A stretch of DNA of 64,000 bases from Limnovirga sp038203525 (GTDB taxonomy: Bacteria; Bacteroidota; Bacteroidia; Chitinophagales; Chitinophagaceae), in contig JBBRDW010000010.1 of assembly GCA_038203525.1 (NCBI GenBank), positions 6,789-70,788 on the forward strand, read 5' to 3'. Position 1 is the first letter of the stretch. Every line of letters starts with the position of its first letter. The notes beneath the pieces were generated by a model. That model did not search any database. It was given only the letters and a program-made list of their open reading frames with translations, and had not been told where the DNA came from. A program made the translations under genes and the position numbers. Positions 43,580 through 52,996 of the stretch are shown piece after piece.

Positions 43580-45211
43580 TTACTTTTTCGCAGCACCAAC
43601 AAACCGGTCGATTCTATCTACACTGTTACCATAAAAATCTTTGCTGCCAATATCAATTGAAAACTGTTGCAGTAAATTAATACCGTTGTTAAGTGTAGAA
43701 GGTTTTTGCAAATGATAAGTATTTAGCTGCGCCTTCATCTTGTGCGGGCCTGAAATTTTATAACCTTCTCCTGGATTTAAAAAACCGGGGTTTACATTTA
43801 TCCAAACCGGCTGCAGATTCAACGTCTCCTGTCCGGGATTTGAAAGTAATCCTGCAGACAAACTGTTAATTATACCACTCTTATATTGAAATAAATATTG
43901 GTTATTGTAAGAATAATAATTATTGTTGACAGAGTAAAACCTTGATGTATCAAGGTTTTCATCGCTGTTTAGAAAATGCGCATTACCTGAGATAGTAAAA
44001 ATATTGTTCGCCAGCAGCACGTTTAAAAAGTGCTTGCCCATAGTTGTAACCGCACCGGGCTTTCCGTTAACTAAATTTTTATCATCAATGTAAACAGTAT
44101 TGTTGTACACGTAAGTATTTGTTACCTGGTAATTATCACCCGCGCCCCAAAAAGAAATACCGCCATACCCGTTTTTACGGCCATCATTTTCGCTAATGTT
44201 AAAACGAATGGTATTATTTGTAAAAGGCAGGCCAGCACCATACTCGGCCAGCAGAAACCCCGCTCCTTCATTGTTGTGCGAGTAGCAATATTGAATGGTA
44301 CAGTTTTGAGAGCCGCCATCAATATCAAAACCACCGCCATCCTTAGTTAGCCCGGCATGATTATGATGTGACTCGCAGTTTTCTATAACGGCATTTTTAC
44401 AAAGCCATACCCAAATGCCAACAGGACCGCCAGCTGTGCAGCGGTTATCAGCGCCATTATTATAAGCCTGGCATTGGCTTATTAATAAATTTTCTATCCC
44501 TCCCATTACAATACCGTTTCCTGAATGATTTTCTGTTTTGGCCAGAATGCCCCTGTTTAAAAAAGTTGTACAATTGGCAATATAAAAATTGGTGTGATGA
44601 AAAGAAGTTTGCCCGCCATAGGAACCCATGCCTGCCTGTCCATTTTCTGTGGCAACACAGTTGGTAATCTTTACATTATTAAAACCTTTTATATGCTCAC
44701 CTTCGGCACAACTGAATAAAATACCTTCATTGTGAAATCCTTTTGCAGTGCAGTGATCAATTACGATGGAACTACATTGCTCGTTTGTTTTATCGGAATA
44801 AAAATAAATACCCATTCCATTATTTTTTGTAACCCCATTACCTTTAAAATAAAGATGTATCAGACTAATATTGGAAACATTATATGCCAGCAACCCGTTT
44901 GTATTTGCAGCATCAATAACAGCATCGCCGCTACCATAAGATAAAAAAGTAACAGGGTTACCGGGCAAGCCACTGTCCAGACTATCGATAAAAATAGAGC
45001 CATTAAAGGTCTTTCCACCTTCCAGAAATATGGAATCGCCGGAGTTAAAATTGGTTTTGTTTATTTTATCCAAACTTTTCCAGGGATTGGTTTTAGAAAG
45101 GCCATTATTTGCATCATTGCCATATGAACTCACATAATAGCTTTTGGAGGGTTGGCAGTAAATAACTAAAAATACAATGTTTGCAATAAGTAATAGGAAT
45201 GTCTGTTTCAT
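43580..45211 (-). CDS. Exported parallel beta-helix protein
   Basis: 543 residues. A signal peptide (MKQTFLLLIANIVFLVIYC) precedes YYVSSYGNDANNGLSKTNPW, the usual opening of right-handed parallel beta-helix proteins (pectate-lyase superfamily). Many coils follow with N-N-x-I/V patterns (ISLIHLYFKGNGV, NVKITNCVATENG, ENCESHHNHAG, IQYCYSHNNEGAGF). It may bind or cleave a surface polysaccharide. Catalytic residues cannot be assigned. It follows the 239-residue unknown gene by 7 nt on the same strand. Confidence 0.85.
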   Translation of the reverse strand: MKQTFLLLIANIVFLVIYCQPSKSYYVSSYGNDANNGLSKTNPWKSLDKINKTNFNSGDSIFLEGGKTFNGSIFIDSLDSGLPGNPVTFLSYGSGDAVIDAANTNGLLAYNVSNISLIHLYFKGNGVTKNNGMGIYFYSDKTNEQCSSIVIDHCTAKGFHNEGILFSCAEGEHIKGFNNVKITNCVATENGQAGMGSYGGQTSFHHTNFYIANCTTFLNRGILAKTENHSGNGIVMGGIENLLISQCQAYNNGADNRCTAGGPVGIWVWLCKNAVIENCESHHNHAGLTKDGGGFDIDGGSQNCTIQYCYSHNNEGAGFLLAEYGAGLPFTNNTIRFNISENDGRKNGYGGISFWGAGDNYQVTNTYVYNNTVYIDDKNLVNGKPGAVTTMGKHFLNVLLANNIFTISGNAHFLNSDENLDTSRFYSVNNNYYSYNNQYLFQYKSGIINSLSAGLLSNPGQETLNLQPVWINVNPGFLNPGEGYKISGPHKMKAQLNTYHLQKPSTLNNGINLLQQFSIDIGSKDFYGNSVDRIDRFVGAAKK

Positions 45212-45218
45212 AAAAAAA

Positions 45219-45938
45219 TTACCTGCTGTTTCTGGTTAAGTATCTTACCAAACTGCGTTTGGCAATTGGTAAAAGAGTCTCTTCAACCGGGTAACTAAGG
45301 CCTGTTTCAATGGCATAAACCGCAGGGTTAGGCAGCATGCTGCGATTGCGGATAAGTTCTGTTTTTATGCTCTCGTAAGTATTGGCCATGCTGCGGTACC
45401 AGTTATTAATAAATTCGGTGCGTATGCTGCGGTATTTCTCATCATGTTTCTCGAAAATACTTAGGCGGTAATAGTAGACACGGGTATCTCTCGTTGCCTG
45501 TTCGCTTAGGAAAAAATAACCCTCATGCTGTTCAAGAGGAATAATGCCAATAGGGTTAATACTTATCTTATCTTCAATAAACTCATATATTTCTGTACCG
45601 CTAGAGATGGTAGATTTCATTTGTTCTGCCGCATAGTGTATAATTTCTTCCAGCTCTGTCATCAGCTCATCGTCTTGTATCATTTGCTCGTAAAGTAACT
45701 GTAGTTTCTGTAATTGCATTCCCGTAAATTTTTTAGGAAACTGCTCCTGCAGGTATTTTTTATTTTCTCTGAAGGCTGCAATATTGTTGTAATGAAAAAT
45801 AACCTCTGCCAGCTGAGGGTAAAGCTTATTTTCATTGAAGTACTTATTAACTTCCTGCAGGTAAGCAAGCAGTGTATATTTTTTCAATTCAAAGTCTATA
45901 TATCCATCTGCAAACCAGGTTTCTGATAATGACTTCAT
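45219..45938 (-). CDS. Conserved-looking protein of unknown function
   Basis: 239 residues, soluble, no signal peptide. Largely alpha-helical, rich in Glu/Tyr/Leu, with LQEVNKYFNENKLYPQLAEV near the start and FEKHDEKYRSIRTEFINNWY near 183-203. No family recognised. The stop codon lies 7 nt before the beta-helix gene start, so the pair probably forms an operon. Whether it has a role in regulation or in the beta-helix protein's pathway cannot be told. Confidence 0.6.
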   Translation of the reverse strand: MKSLSETWFADGYIDFELKKYTLLAYLQEVNKYFNENKLYPQLAEVIFHYNNIAAFRENKKYLQEQFPKKFTGMQLQKLQLLYEQMIQDDELMTELEEIIHYAAEQMKSTISSGTEIYEFIEDKISINPIGIIPLEQHEGYFFLSEQATRDTRVYYYRLSIFEKHDEKYRSIRTEFINNWYRSMANTYESIKTELIRNRSMLPNPAVYAIETGLSYPVEETLLPIAKRSLVRYLTRNSR

Positions 45939-46478
45939 GTTATTACATTTTTATACCGCGTAATTTACTTAAAAAGGCCATTTACAATTTCAGTTACCCT
46001 TTAAATTATTCTTTAAATAGAATCATCAGTATTAAAAAAAATTAAGGTGTGTTTTCCACGCCTCATCAATTTTTTATGCTGGGAATCATATTTCAGGTAG
46101 AGTGGAAGAGGTTTAATAAAAACGTTCACCATGGAAAAATTATGATAAAAATACCCCTGCAATTAATTTTTATTGGGACGATAATACGCAGTGTTATTTA
46201 ATACTTTAACAATTAGCATTTATTCAGCGCTCTTTTTTGCCACACGACCGTATCTTTTTATTCAGCTCAAAAACGCTTCTTTTAATAAGCATATTAGTTC
46301 ACTCATTGCCATTCGCTGTAGTAACGGCCTTGTAACTATTGCTATTTATCCAGTAACCAGCACGCTGAACAGCTAAACTGTCCATTAAACTTTTATGACT
46401 AAAATCACCTTAGCACCTAAGCCCAATCAGGTATTTTGCTTGCTTAACGAAGTTGCTTTGCATTAATAAAACAACAGA
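45939..46478. other. 540-nt divergent gap with no recognised gene
   Basis: AT-rich. Short open frames exist but lack family features or ribosome-binding context. No repeat half-unit is present, unlike most long gaps in the window. Confidence 0.5.
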
Positions 46479-46925
46479 ATGAAAAAAAAGCAATCTATCT
46501 ATGAACGCCCTGCTGCAATAATTTATCCTTTTATGTTTCTGATCATTCTAAGTCTCTCAGTCGGTTTTGCTGCAAAAGCCCAGAGCAGTAAATTCGAGCC
46601 CCCAAAAGAAGCCAATGATATCCGAAATCCATTGGCGGGAAACACAGCCGTGCTAAAAGATGCCAAACTAATGTACACTTCTTATTGTGTACCCTGTCAT
46701 GGAGAAAAAGGCAAAGGCGATGGTGTTGCCGCTTCCGGCCTGGCAACGAAGCCGGCAGATCACTCTGGCAGTCATGTGCAAATGCAAACAGATGGAGCTT
46801 TGTTCTGGGAGTTATCAGAAGGTCATAACCCCATGCCTCCCTACAAAACAACGCTTACCGAAAACCAACGCTGGTCGTTAATCAATTACATACGTACTCT
46901 TGCAAAAACTCCAAAAAAACCATAA
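46479..46925 (+). CDS. Exported class I cytochrome c
   Basis: 148 residues with an N-terminal membrane or signal segment (IIYPFMFLIILSLSVGFAA). One haem site CVPCH near residue 72 (SYCVPCHGEKGKGDGVA) and a distal Met in HNPMPPYKTTL as probable sixth ligand, followed by RWSLINYIRTLA, complete a small cytochrome c domain. It is first of a three-gene run with the porin-like and lipoprotein cytochrome genes (gaps of 1 and 19 nt), pointing to a shared electron-transfer or envelope-redox function. Confidence 0.9.
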   Translation: MKKKQSIYERPAAIIYPFMFLIILSLSVGFAAKAQSSKFEPPKEANDIRNPLAGNTAVLKDAKLMYTSYCVPCHGEKGKGDGVAASGLATKPADHSGSHVQMQTDGALFWELSEGHNPMPPYKTTLTENQRWSLINYIRTLAKTPKKP

Positions 46926-46926
46926 C

Positions 46927-48030
46927 ATGAAAAAGATAATTATTTCGATATGGTGCCTTATTTTTATTGGTATTGTGCATGCACAAACAACCACCACCAA
47001 ATCTCCGGGATCAAATAAATTCACCGTACTCGGTAATGCGGAAGCTACCTATACTGCGACCGATGGCGAATCGGGTTTTGGCGCTGTAAATTTTAAACCG
47101 ATTTTTCTCTGGAAAATTTCAGATAAACTTTTTGTAGAATCAGAAATAGAAATAGAAACCGGCGATGGCGAAGCAGCACTCGGGTTGGAATATGCCAATA
47201 TGTGCTATATGGTAAACCCATACCTTATTTTACACGCAGGCCGGTTCTTACCTAAGTTTGGCGCATACCGTGGCAGAATGGGAGAAGGTTTCCTTAACAG
47301 GTTTGCCAGTAAACCAACCGGTTTTGGCGATGGTGGTATAGGCGCAATGAACGAAACAGGTATAGGTGCACAAGGGGGCTTTCCATGGGGCAGCATGAAA
47401 GTAGCTTACGACTTTTATCTTTCCAACGGTCCCGAATTACTTACCGATCCTGAAAATGCGGGGCAGTTTGAATACGAAGCGTACACAACAAACAATAAAT
47501 CCTCTGCAGTTGGTGGCCGCGTAGCCATTCTCCCCTTCTCAAATTCAAGTCTTGAAGTTGGTTACTCCTTTCAGAGTAAATCAAAAACAGGCGAAGTAGG
47601 TACAGACTATGCAAATACAGGCGTTAAAATGCAGGCAGTTGACGTAAATTATTTCCATAATATTCCAGGTATTAAAAGCACTATTCGTTTTACAGGTGAA
47701 TTAAAATACCAGAAGGCAGATGCTGCAAATTATTTTAAACCAGATGAAGTAACTACTTACACATTCGATAACTCTTCCACTGCATTTTATACCACGGCAA
47801 GTATAAGACCAGCCTTGGTAGATAATAAATTCTTTAGAAATTTAGAGCTGGCCGGGCGGTATTCATTTTTCAACAGACCCACAGATGCACCATGGGGCGG
47901 AAACAATATTGAACAAGTTGACCTCTCTCTCGATTACTGGATGCACTGGAACACACTCTTAAAATTGTGTTACGTAAAACAAAGAGATAATCCATCTGCA
48001 TTTAATGCCCAGTTTGTGTTTGGGTTTTAA
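46927..48030 (+). CDS. Porin-like outer-membrane beta-barrel protein
   Basis: 367 residues from the ATG at 46927, 1 nt after the cytochrome c stop. A signal peptide (MKKIIISIWCLIFIGIVHAQ) precedes a beta-rich barrel with alternating patterns such as VNFKPIFLWKISDKLFVESE, GRFLPKFGAYRGRMGEGFLN and LSLDYWMHWNTLLKLCYVKQ, and a terminal Phe (FVFGF). It resembles the phosphate-selective porin / DUF-type outer-membrane proteins. Being sandwiched between two cytochromes suggests a barrel that helps move electrons or a redox substrate across the outer membrane; that is inference. Confidence 0.8.
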   Translation: MKKIIISIWCLIFIGIVHAQTTTTKSPGSNKFTVLGNAEATYTATDGESGFGAVNFKPIFLWKISDKLFVESEIEIETGDGEAALGLEYANMCYMVNPYLILHAGRFLPKFGAYRGRMGEGFLNRFASKPTGFGDGGIGAMNETGIGAQGGFPWGSMKVAYDFYLSNGPELLTDPENAGQFEYEAYTTNNKSSAVGGRVAILPFSNSSLEVGYSFQSKSKTGEVGTDYANTGVKMQAVDVNYFHNIPGIKSTIRFTGELKYQKADAANYFKPDEVTTYTFDNSSTAFYTTASIRPALVDNKFFRNLELAGRYSFFNRPTDAPWGGNNIEQVDLSLDYWMHWNTLLKLCYVKQRDNPSAFNAQFVFGF

Positions 48031-48049
48031 ACAACTAAAAAAACTAACA

Positions 48050-48322
48050 ATGAAAAAGTCAATAATCATATCGGTTTTAATACTGTTTTTAGGAGCTTCC
48101 AGCTTTTTAATGAGCGGATGTTATGAATCAAAAAAAATTACAGATAAATCAGGCGCCCAGCTTTGGGGCGAAAACTGTGGCCGTTGCCACAATGCACCGG
48201 GCCCCGGCGAATTCAATAACGATAACTGGGAAATTGTTGGTATGCACATGCAGGTACGTGCAAATATTACCAAAACAGAAGTAGATAAAATTGTAGATTT
48301 TCTTAAAAGCGCCAATAATTAG
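48050..48322 (+). CDS. c-type cytochrome lipoprotein
   Basis: 90 residues from the ATG at 48050. A lipobox-like signal (SSFLMSGC) would lipidate the mature protein. One haem motif CGRCH lies in GENCGRCHNAPGPGEF, followed by MHMQVRANITKTEVDKIVDF, a compact mono-haem cytochrome. It forms the last gene of the cytochrome-porin-cytochrome run and would sit on the membrane surface. The Met in the MHM segment is a candidate axial ligand. Confidence 0.85.
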   Translation: MKKSIIISVLILFLGASSFLMSGCYESKKITDKSGAQLWGENCGRCHNAPGPGEFNNDNWEIVGMHMQVRANITKTEVDKIVDFLKSANN

Positions 48323-48350
48323 CAATCTATAATTGGCCAGTAAGCTAAAG

Positions 48351-48585
48351 TTTTTTTTGAGCCTGGCAATTGGAATTCTATTTGGCTTTTCTTGCGTCGC
48401 ACTCTTGTACTTTCAGGAAGTAAAGGCAGCAAATTAACCCGTTCAAAAAAATTACAGGTAATAACAGGACCGGTATTTTTAAAATGAATGAAAGTCAGAA
48501 CTGGTGAACTGTTGAGACTACTTCCGAAAGTACAAGAGTGCGACGCAACCAAAGCATCCTAGCAGCACTTCAGACTGGTTCAAAA
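48351..48585. repeat. Complete inverted repeat pair (235 bp)
   Basis: T8 + GAGCCTGGC on the left, perfect cores at 48392-48410 and 48530-48548, right tail GACTGGTTC + A4. Inner edges GTACTTTCAGGAAG and CTTCCGAAAGTAC extend the pairing beyond the core. Confidence 0.92.
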
Positions 48586-48596
48586 TAATACCTTAA

Positions 48597-48627
48597 TAAA
48601 AAAGCCGGATTAAATGATCCGGCTTTG
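48597..48627 (-). terminator. Intrinsic terminator of the E2 gene
   Basis: On the minus strand AGCCGGA/TCCGGCT form a 7-bp stem with an 8-nt loop, followed by a T-run. It lies about 22 nt past the E2 stop codon and next to a repeat pair, showing that terminators and repeats are separate elements. Confidence 0.85.
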
Positions 48628-48646
48628 CTGTTTATTTTAAATTATT

Positions 48647-49993
48647 TTACCAGGCTCTGTCTCTGTCCCAGGCTTCAAATTCTTTTGCAACCGCAGTTAA
48701 AAAAGAGGCACCCAAACTGCCATCAATAATACGGTGATCGTAGCTTAGCGATAGGTACATCATATGCCTGATGCCAATGGTATCTCCCTGCTCTGTTTCA
48801 ATAACAACGGGCCTTTTCTTAATAGCACCCACTGCCATAATAGCCACTTGCGGTTGGTTTATAATAGGCGTTCCCATTAAACTGCCAAACGTACCCACAT
48901 TGGTTAATGTGAATGTGCCGCCCACCGTATCATCAGGTTTTAATTTATTGTTGCGTGAATTATCGGCCATGGTATTTACCTGTTTACTAAGGCCAACAAG
49001 GTTTAGATAATCTGCATTGCGTATTACCGGCACAATTAAATTACCGCTTGGCAATGCAGTGGCCATACCAATGTTAATATCTTTTTTTATGATAATTCTG
49101 TCGCCGTCAAGCGAACTGTTGATTAATGGAAACCTTTTAATAACACGTGTAAGGCAGTCGATAAACAAGGGCGTAAAAGTAATTTTAGTATTTTCCCTTT
49201 TCTCAAAATCTTTCTTCACTTTCTCTCTCCACAACACCATATTGGTAACGTCGGCCTCTGCAAAACTGGTTACATGGGCGCTTGTATGCTTACTGTCAAC
49301 CATATGCTTAGCAATAAGCTTGCGCATGCGGTCCATTTCTATAATCTCCACATTATCGCCGTAAGATGTTGCGGGCTTTTCAATTGTTGACGGTGTTTGA
49401 TAGACCGGTTGCGGCGGTTCCTGTTTTGTGTTTATTGCTGTTTTCACAAGTTGCTCAACAATTGCATTTTGTGGCTTAGGGGTTATGGCTTTCCCGCTTT
49501 TTTTATCATCCACATATTGCAGAATATCCTTTTTAGTTACACGCCCCTCATTACCGGTACCTGGAATAGCTTCCAGTTCAACCATACTTACGGCTTCGCT
49601 GTTCGCAATATTTAACACCAGTGGCGAATAAAAACGGTTTCCGCCGGAAGATGCAGTAACAGCAATGCTTTCAGGAATATAAGGAACGTCAGCAGCAATA
49701 TTAATTACTGGCGTTTCAACAACAGGAGCTGTAGTTTTTGTGGCAGCCCCTGCACCCGTTTCTATGCGGGCAATTACAGCGCCAACCGGCACTACATCGT
49801 TTACGTTAAATAAAATTTCACTGATGGTTCCAGCGACAGTACAAGGCACTTCACTGTCCACTTTATCGGTGGCAATTTCAAGAACTGTTTCATCTTCTTT
49901 TACTGCATCGCCGGCTTTTTTATGCCATTGCAAAATGGTAGCCTCCGTAATACTTTCGCCAAGCTTTGGCATTATAAGGTCAACAAGCGCCAT
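48647..49993 (-). CDS. Dihydrolipoamide acyltransferase (E2 of a 2-oxo acid dehydrogenase)
   Basis: 448 residues. An N-terminal lipoyl domain (lipoyl Lys44 in EIATDKVDSEV) is followed by an Ala/Pro/Thr-rich linker, an E3-binding domain (about 120-160, FYSPLVLNIANSEAV ... GNEGRVTKKDILQYV) and the catalytic domain ending in SYDHRIIDGSLGASFL, whose His and Asp are the active-site pair. One lipoyl domain and this catalytic region fit the branched-chain or 2-oxoglutarate E2. E1 and E3 genes are not adjacent, so the substrate stays open. Confidence 0.9.
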   Translation of the reverse strand: MALVDLIMPKLGESITEATILQWHKKAGDAVKEDETVLEIATDKVDSEVPCTVAGTISEILFNVNDVVPVGAVIARIETGAGAATKTTAPVVETPVINIAADVPYIPESIAVTASSGGNRFYSPLVLNIANSEAVSMVELEAIPGTGNEGRVTKKDILQYVDDKKSGKAITPKPQNAIVEQLVKTAINTKQEPPQPVYQTPSTIEKPATSYGDNVEIIEMDRMRKLIAKHMVDSKHTSAHVTSFAEADVTNMVLWREKVKKDFEKRENTKITFTPLFIDCLTRVIKRFPLINSSLDGDRIIIKKDINIGMATALPSGNLIVPVIRNADYLNLVGLSKQVNTMADNSRNNKLKPDDTVGGTFTLTNVGTFGSLMGTPIINQPQVAIMAVGAIKKRPVVIETEQGDTIGIRHMMYLSLSYDHRIIDGSLGASFLTAVAKEFEAWDRDRAW

Positions 49994-50149
49994 TGATTTA
50001 TGGTTTTAAAATTTTAATTTTTTACGCAACTATGTGTCTATTTTTATTTACCAGGCAGTTAGTTCACCCTTCAGCACCGCTTCCGCCTCCGGCGGACTCT
50101 TTTACTAACGAACAATTGGCACCAACGGGAACGGGTCAAAGATAATAAA
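49994..50149. other. Short gap between E2 and cinA
   Basis: 156 nt containing GCTTCCGCCTCCGGCGG, a local GC-rich inverted motif. No gene or repeat half-unit seen. Confidence 0.4.
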
Positions 50150-51418
50150 TCAGCCTGTACTATTTTTAAGAATGAATAACCGCAAAAGATTCAAAGCATT
50201 TATTGCAGTTAGTTCAATATTCCTTTGCCTGTCGAAACGAAACTGTAATTTTTTTGTCTCCACCGCTGTTTTACTTCCTACTGCTATCCAAACAGTACCA
50301 ACGGGTTTTTCTTCTGTGCCACCATCCGGACCCATAATTCCTGAAACAGCTACGGCGTAGTCCGTTCGCATAACCTGCAATACCCCTTTAGCCATTTCAA
50401 TCACCGTTTCCTCACTCACAGCTCCAACTGTTTGCAACGTTTGTTCTTTTACTTCAAGAACATTTGTTTTAATACTGTTATCATAACTCACTACGCTGCC
50501 CATAAAGTAGGCTGAGGAGCCGGATACAGCAGTAAGCAGGTGCGCAATATAACCCCCGGTACAACTTTCTGCAGTTGAAACGGTCTTATCATTTGCTTTT
50601 AATATTCTGCCAACAATTTCGCTCATGGAGATATCCTCATCAACAACCAGGAACTCATTTACCAATTGCTTTAGTTGATTGAACTGGCTGCTTAATTCAT
50701 TTTCAATCGTGGTTTTATCATTTCCATTAGCAGTTAACCGTAAACGAACCATGCCGTAATTTGGAAGATAGGCGAGTTTGATATTTGCTGGTAATGCTTC
50801 TTCAAAATCTTTTATAATCTCTGCAAGAAACGATTCTCCTACACCCGCAGTTAATAAAGTTCTGTGGCCGATATGCGGCATATCGAAACGTTTTTTCAAT
50901 AATGGCAGCACTTCATCTGCAATTAAACCTTTCATTTCGTGGGGTACACCCGGCAGGCTGATGAAAATTTTGCCGTTCTTTTCGAATAGCATTCCCGGAG
51001 CTGTTCCGCGTTCATTTTTTAGCACAGTACAAACATCGGGCACTTCAGCCTGTTTGCGGTTGCGGTCTAATAATGGCATAGGACGTTTGAACACATGCTC
51101 AAACAAATACGTTACGTGGTCAAGTGTTGGCAAATCCATTACCATTTTGCCTCCAAAATACTGGCAAAGCAGCGGTTTAGTAATATCATCTGCTGTTGGC
51201 CCAAGGCCACCCGTAATTAAAATAATGTGCGAACGTTTTGCTTCTTCATCGAGTGTATTCCAGATATCGTCCCATACATCGCCTACGGCTGTGCGGTGCT
51301 GTACCCAAACCCCAATGGCGTTAAGTTGTTGCGCCATCCATGCGCTGTTGGTATCTATTACCTGGCCGATTAATAATTCATCGCCGATTGTTATTATAGA
51401 TGCTGTTATTTTTTCCAT
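50150..51418 (-). CDS. cinA: CinA: competence/damage-inducible protein A
   Basis: 422 residues in two domains. The N-terminal MoaB-like COG1058 domain has TIGDELLIGQVIDTNSAW, ILITGGLGPTADDITKP and LPGVPHEMKGL. The C-terminal nicotinamide-nucleotide amidase domain has STAESCTGGYIAHLLTAV, GSVVSYDN and AVAVSGIMGPDGGT. The full-length two-domain form is usual. The amidase part recycles NMN; the N-terminal part acts as an ADP-ribose pyrophosphatase in studied homologues. A repeat half-unit lies directly upstream (51477). Confidence 0.95.
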   Translation of the reverse strand: MEKITASIITIGDELLIGQVIDTNSAWMAQQLNAIGVWVQHRTAVGDVWDDIWNTLDEEAKRSHIILITGGLGPTADDITKPLLCQYFGGKMVMDLPTLDHVTYLFEHVFKRPMPLLDRNRKQAEVPDVCTVLKNERGTAPGMLFEKNGKIFISLPGVPHEMKGLIADEVLPLLKKRFDMPHIGHRTLLTAGVGESFLAEIIKDFEEALPANIKLAYLPNYGMVRLRLTANGNDKTTIENELSSQFNQLKQLVNEFLVVDEDISMSEIVGRILKANDKTVSTAESCTGGYIAHLLTAVSGSSAYFMGSVVSYDNSIKTNVLEVKEQTLQTVGAVSEETVIEMAKGVLQVMRTDYAVAVSGIMGPDGGTEEKPVGTVWIAVGSKTAVETKKLQFRFDRQRNIELTAINALNLLRLFILKNSTG

Positions 51419-51476
51419 GATCTAGAAGCTCTGTAATTGAATGATAGTGCGTAATCTGTTGATTCATGATCCGGAA

Positions 51477-51533
51477 GTACAAGAGTGCGACGCAACGGAA
51501 GCTTCGTTGATGTTACTTTAGTATGGCCCAAAA
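51477..51533 (+). repeat. Repeat half-unit, plus orientation
   Basis: Perfect core at 51477-51495 preceded by ATCCGGAA, the same inner extension as in the pair at 32743. Tail TATGGCCC + A3. No local partner. Confidence 0.85.
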
Positions 51534-51572
51534 TTTTTGTGACTTCTTTCTGCTTATTTTAGCGCAAGGTAA

Positions 51573-52994
51573 ATGATGATTATGAAAACATATACAGTTA
51601 CAATTGCTTTACTGTTAATTTCTGTTGTTGCGTTTGCACAAACAAATGCGATGCGCATAGACAAAGCAGTTCAGCAGTTAATGAAGGATGCGCAAATGAA
51701 ACACGGAACTATGAGTTTGTATGTGGTGGAAACAAAAACAGGTAATGTTGTTTATCATTTGAATGAGCAAGCCGGGATGACGCCGGCAAGCACGCAGAAA
51801 TTGTTTACCAGCATAGCCGCTTTTGAATTACTGGGAAAAGATTACCGGTTTAAAACGGAACTGGGCTATAGTGGAAAGGTTGAGAACGGAACGCTGACAG
51901 GCAATATTTATGTTGCCGGCAATGGAGACCCCTGCTTAGGAAGCTGGCGGTATAACCAGACAAAAAGAGACAGTGTATTGAAAAAAATATTCTCCATTAT
52001 TTATAGCGCAGGTATCAAAAAAATTGACGGTGATATAATTATGGATGGCTCAAAGTTTAGCTACCAGCCTTTGCCAGGTGGGTGGATTTGGGAAGACATT
52101 GGCAACTATTATGGTGCCGGAACCTGGGCAATAAACTGGAATGAGAACCAATACGATCTTCTATTGAAACCTGGTAATAAAGCGGGTGCCAATGTTGAAA
52201 TTACCGGTACAGAGCCGGCCTTGGAAACATACGCATTCATCAATCGTTTAAATTCAGGAAAACCGGGCAGTGGCGATAACGGATACATTTATATGCCACC
52301 TTATGCAAAAAGTGGTTTTGTTGAAGGAACTGTTCCTGCGGGTGAAAAATCGTTTAAGCTTTCTGGTTCATTACCAAATCCACCTTTACAGTTTGGAAAA
52401 GAAGTTAAGGCTTATTTAGATGCTAATAATATTGCAATAAGCGGTGCTGTACAAACAACAGAACAGTTGATGAATCAGCAATCAAAAAACACTTCGTATC
52501 AACAGTCTTTAGGCATAATTCTTTCGCCGACATTGGACAGTTTAACTTATTGGTTTCTTCAAAAAAGCATCAACCTATATGGTGAAGCACTGGTTAAAAC
52601 AATGGCTTATGAAAAAACAGGTTATGGCTCCACTGATACAGGTGTTGCAATTATAAAAGATTTCTGGAGTAAAAACGGCATAGAAAAATCTGCTTTGAAT
52701 ATAGTTGACGGCAGCGGCCTTTCTCCACAAAACCGCGTAACAACCGATGCATTGGTGAAAGCACTTCGGTATGCTAAAACCCGCGGGTGGTATAGCTCTT
52801 TTTACAGAGCACTTCCCTTGTATAATGGTATGAAAATGAAAAGTGGAACGATTGGCGGAGCCAAAGCATATGCGGGTTATCATACTTCTAAAAACGGAAC
52901 CGAATATACGTTTGCGATCATCATAAATAATTATGATGCTGATGCTGGAAGCATAGCACCAAAAATGTTTAAAATGCTGGATGAGTTGAAGTGA
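51573..52994 (+). CDS. D-Ala-D-Ala carboxypeptidase/endopeptidase (PBP4/DacB type)
   Basis: 473 residues; a second Met at residue 4 (51582) gives an equally good signal peptide start (MKTYTVTIALLLISVVAFAQ). Penicillin-binding motifs: SxxK as STQK (Ser73-Lys76), DGSGLSPQNRV as the SxN-like element and KSGT (MKSGTIGG) as KTG. The architecture matches peptidase family S13, which trims peptidoglycan cross-links in the periplasm. It is likely monocistronic. The pseudogene remnant on the other strand starts 3 nt after its stop. Confidence 0.92.
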   Translation: MMIMKTYTVTIALLLISVVAFAQTNAMRIDKAVQQLMKDAQMKHGTMSLYVVETKTGNVVYHLNEQAGMTPASTQKLFTSIAAFELLGKDYRFKTELGYSGKVENGTLTGNIYVAGNGDPCLGSWRYNQTKRDSVLKKIFSIIYSAGIKKIDGDIIMDGSKFSYQPLPGGWIWEDIGNYYGAGTWAINWNENQYDLLLKPGNKAGANVEITGTEPALETYAFINRLNSGKPGSGDNGYIYMPPYAKSGFVEGTVPAGEKSFKLSGSLPNPPLQFGKEVKAYLDANNIAISGAVQTTEQLMNQQSKNTSYQQSLGIILSPTLDSLTYWFLQKSINLYGEALVKTMAYEKTGYGSTDTGVAIIKDFWSKNGIEKSALNIVDGSGLSPQNRVTTDALVKALRYAKTRGWYSSFYRALPLYNGMKMKSGTIGGAKAYAGYHTSKNGTEYTFAIIINNYDADAGSIAPKMFKMLDELK

Positions 52995-52996
52995 GA

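Noticed and set aside
46191..46376. 61-codon plus-strand frame in the long gap before the cytochrome gene
   Set aside because: No ribosome-binding context, no family and biased composition; treated as chance.
50778..51425. 215-codon plus-strand frame
   Set aside because: Antisense to cinA, whose two domains are unmistakable.
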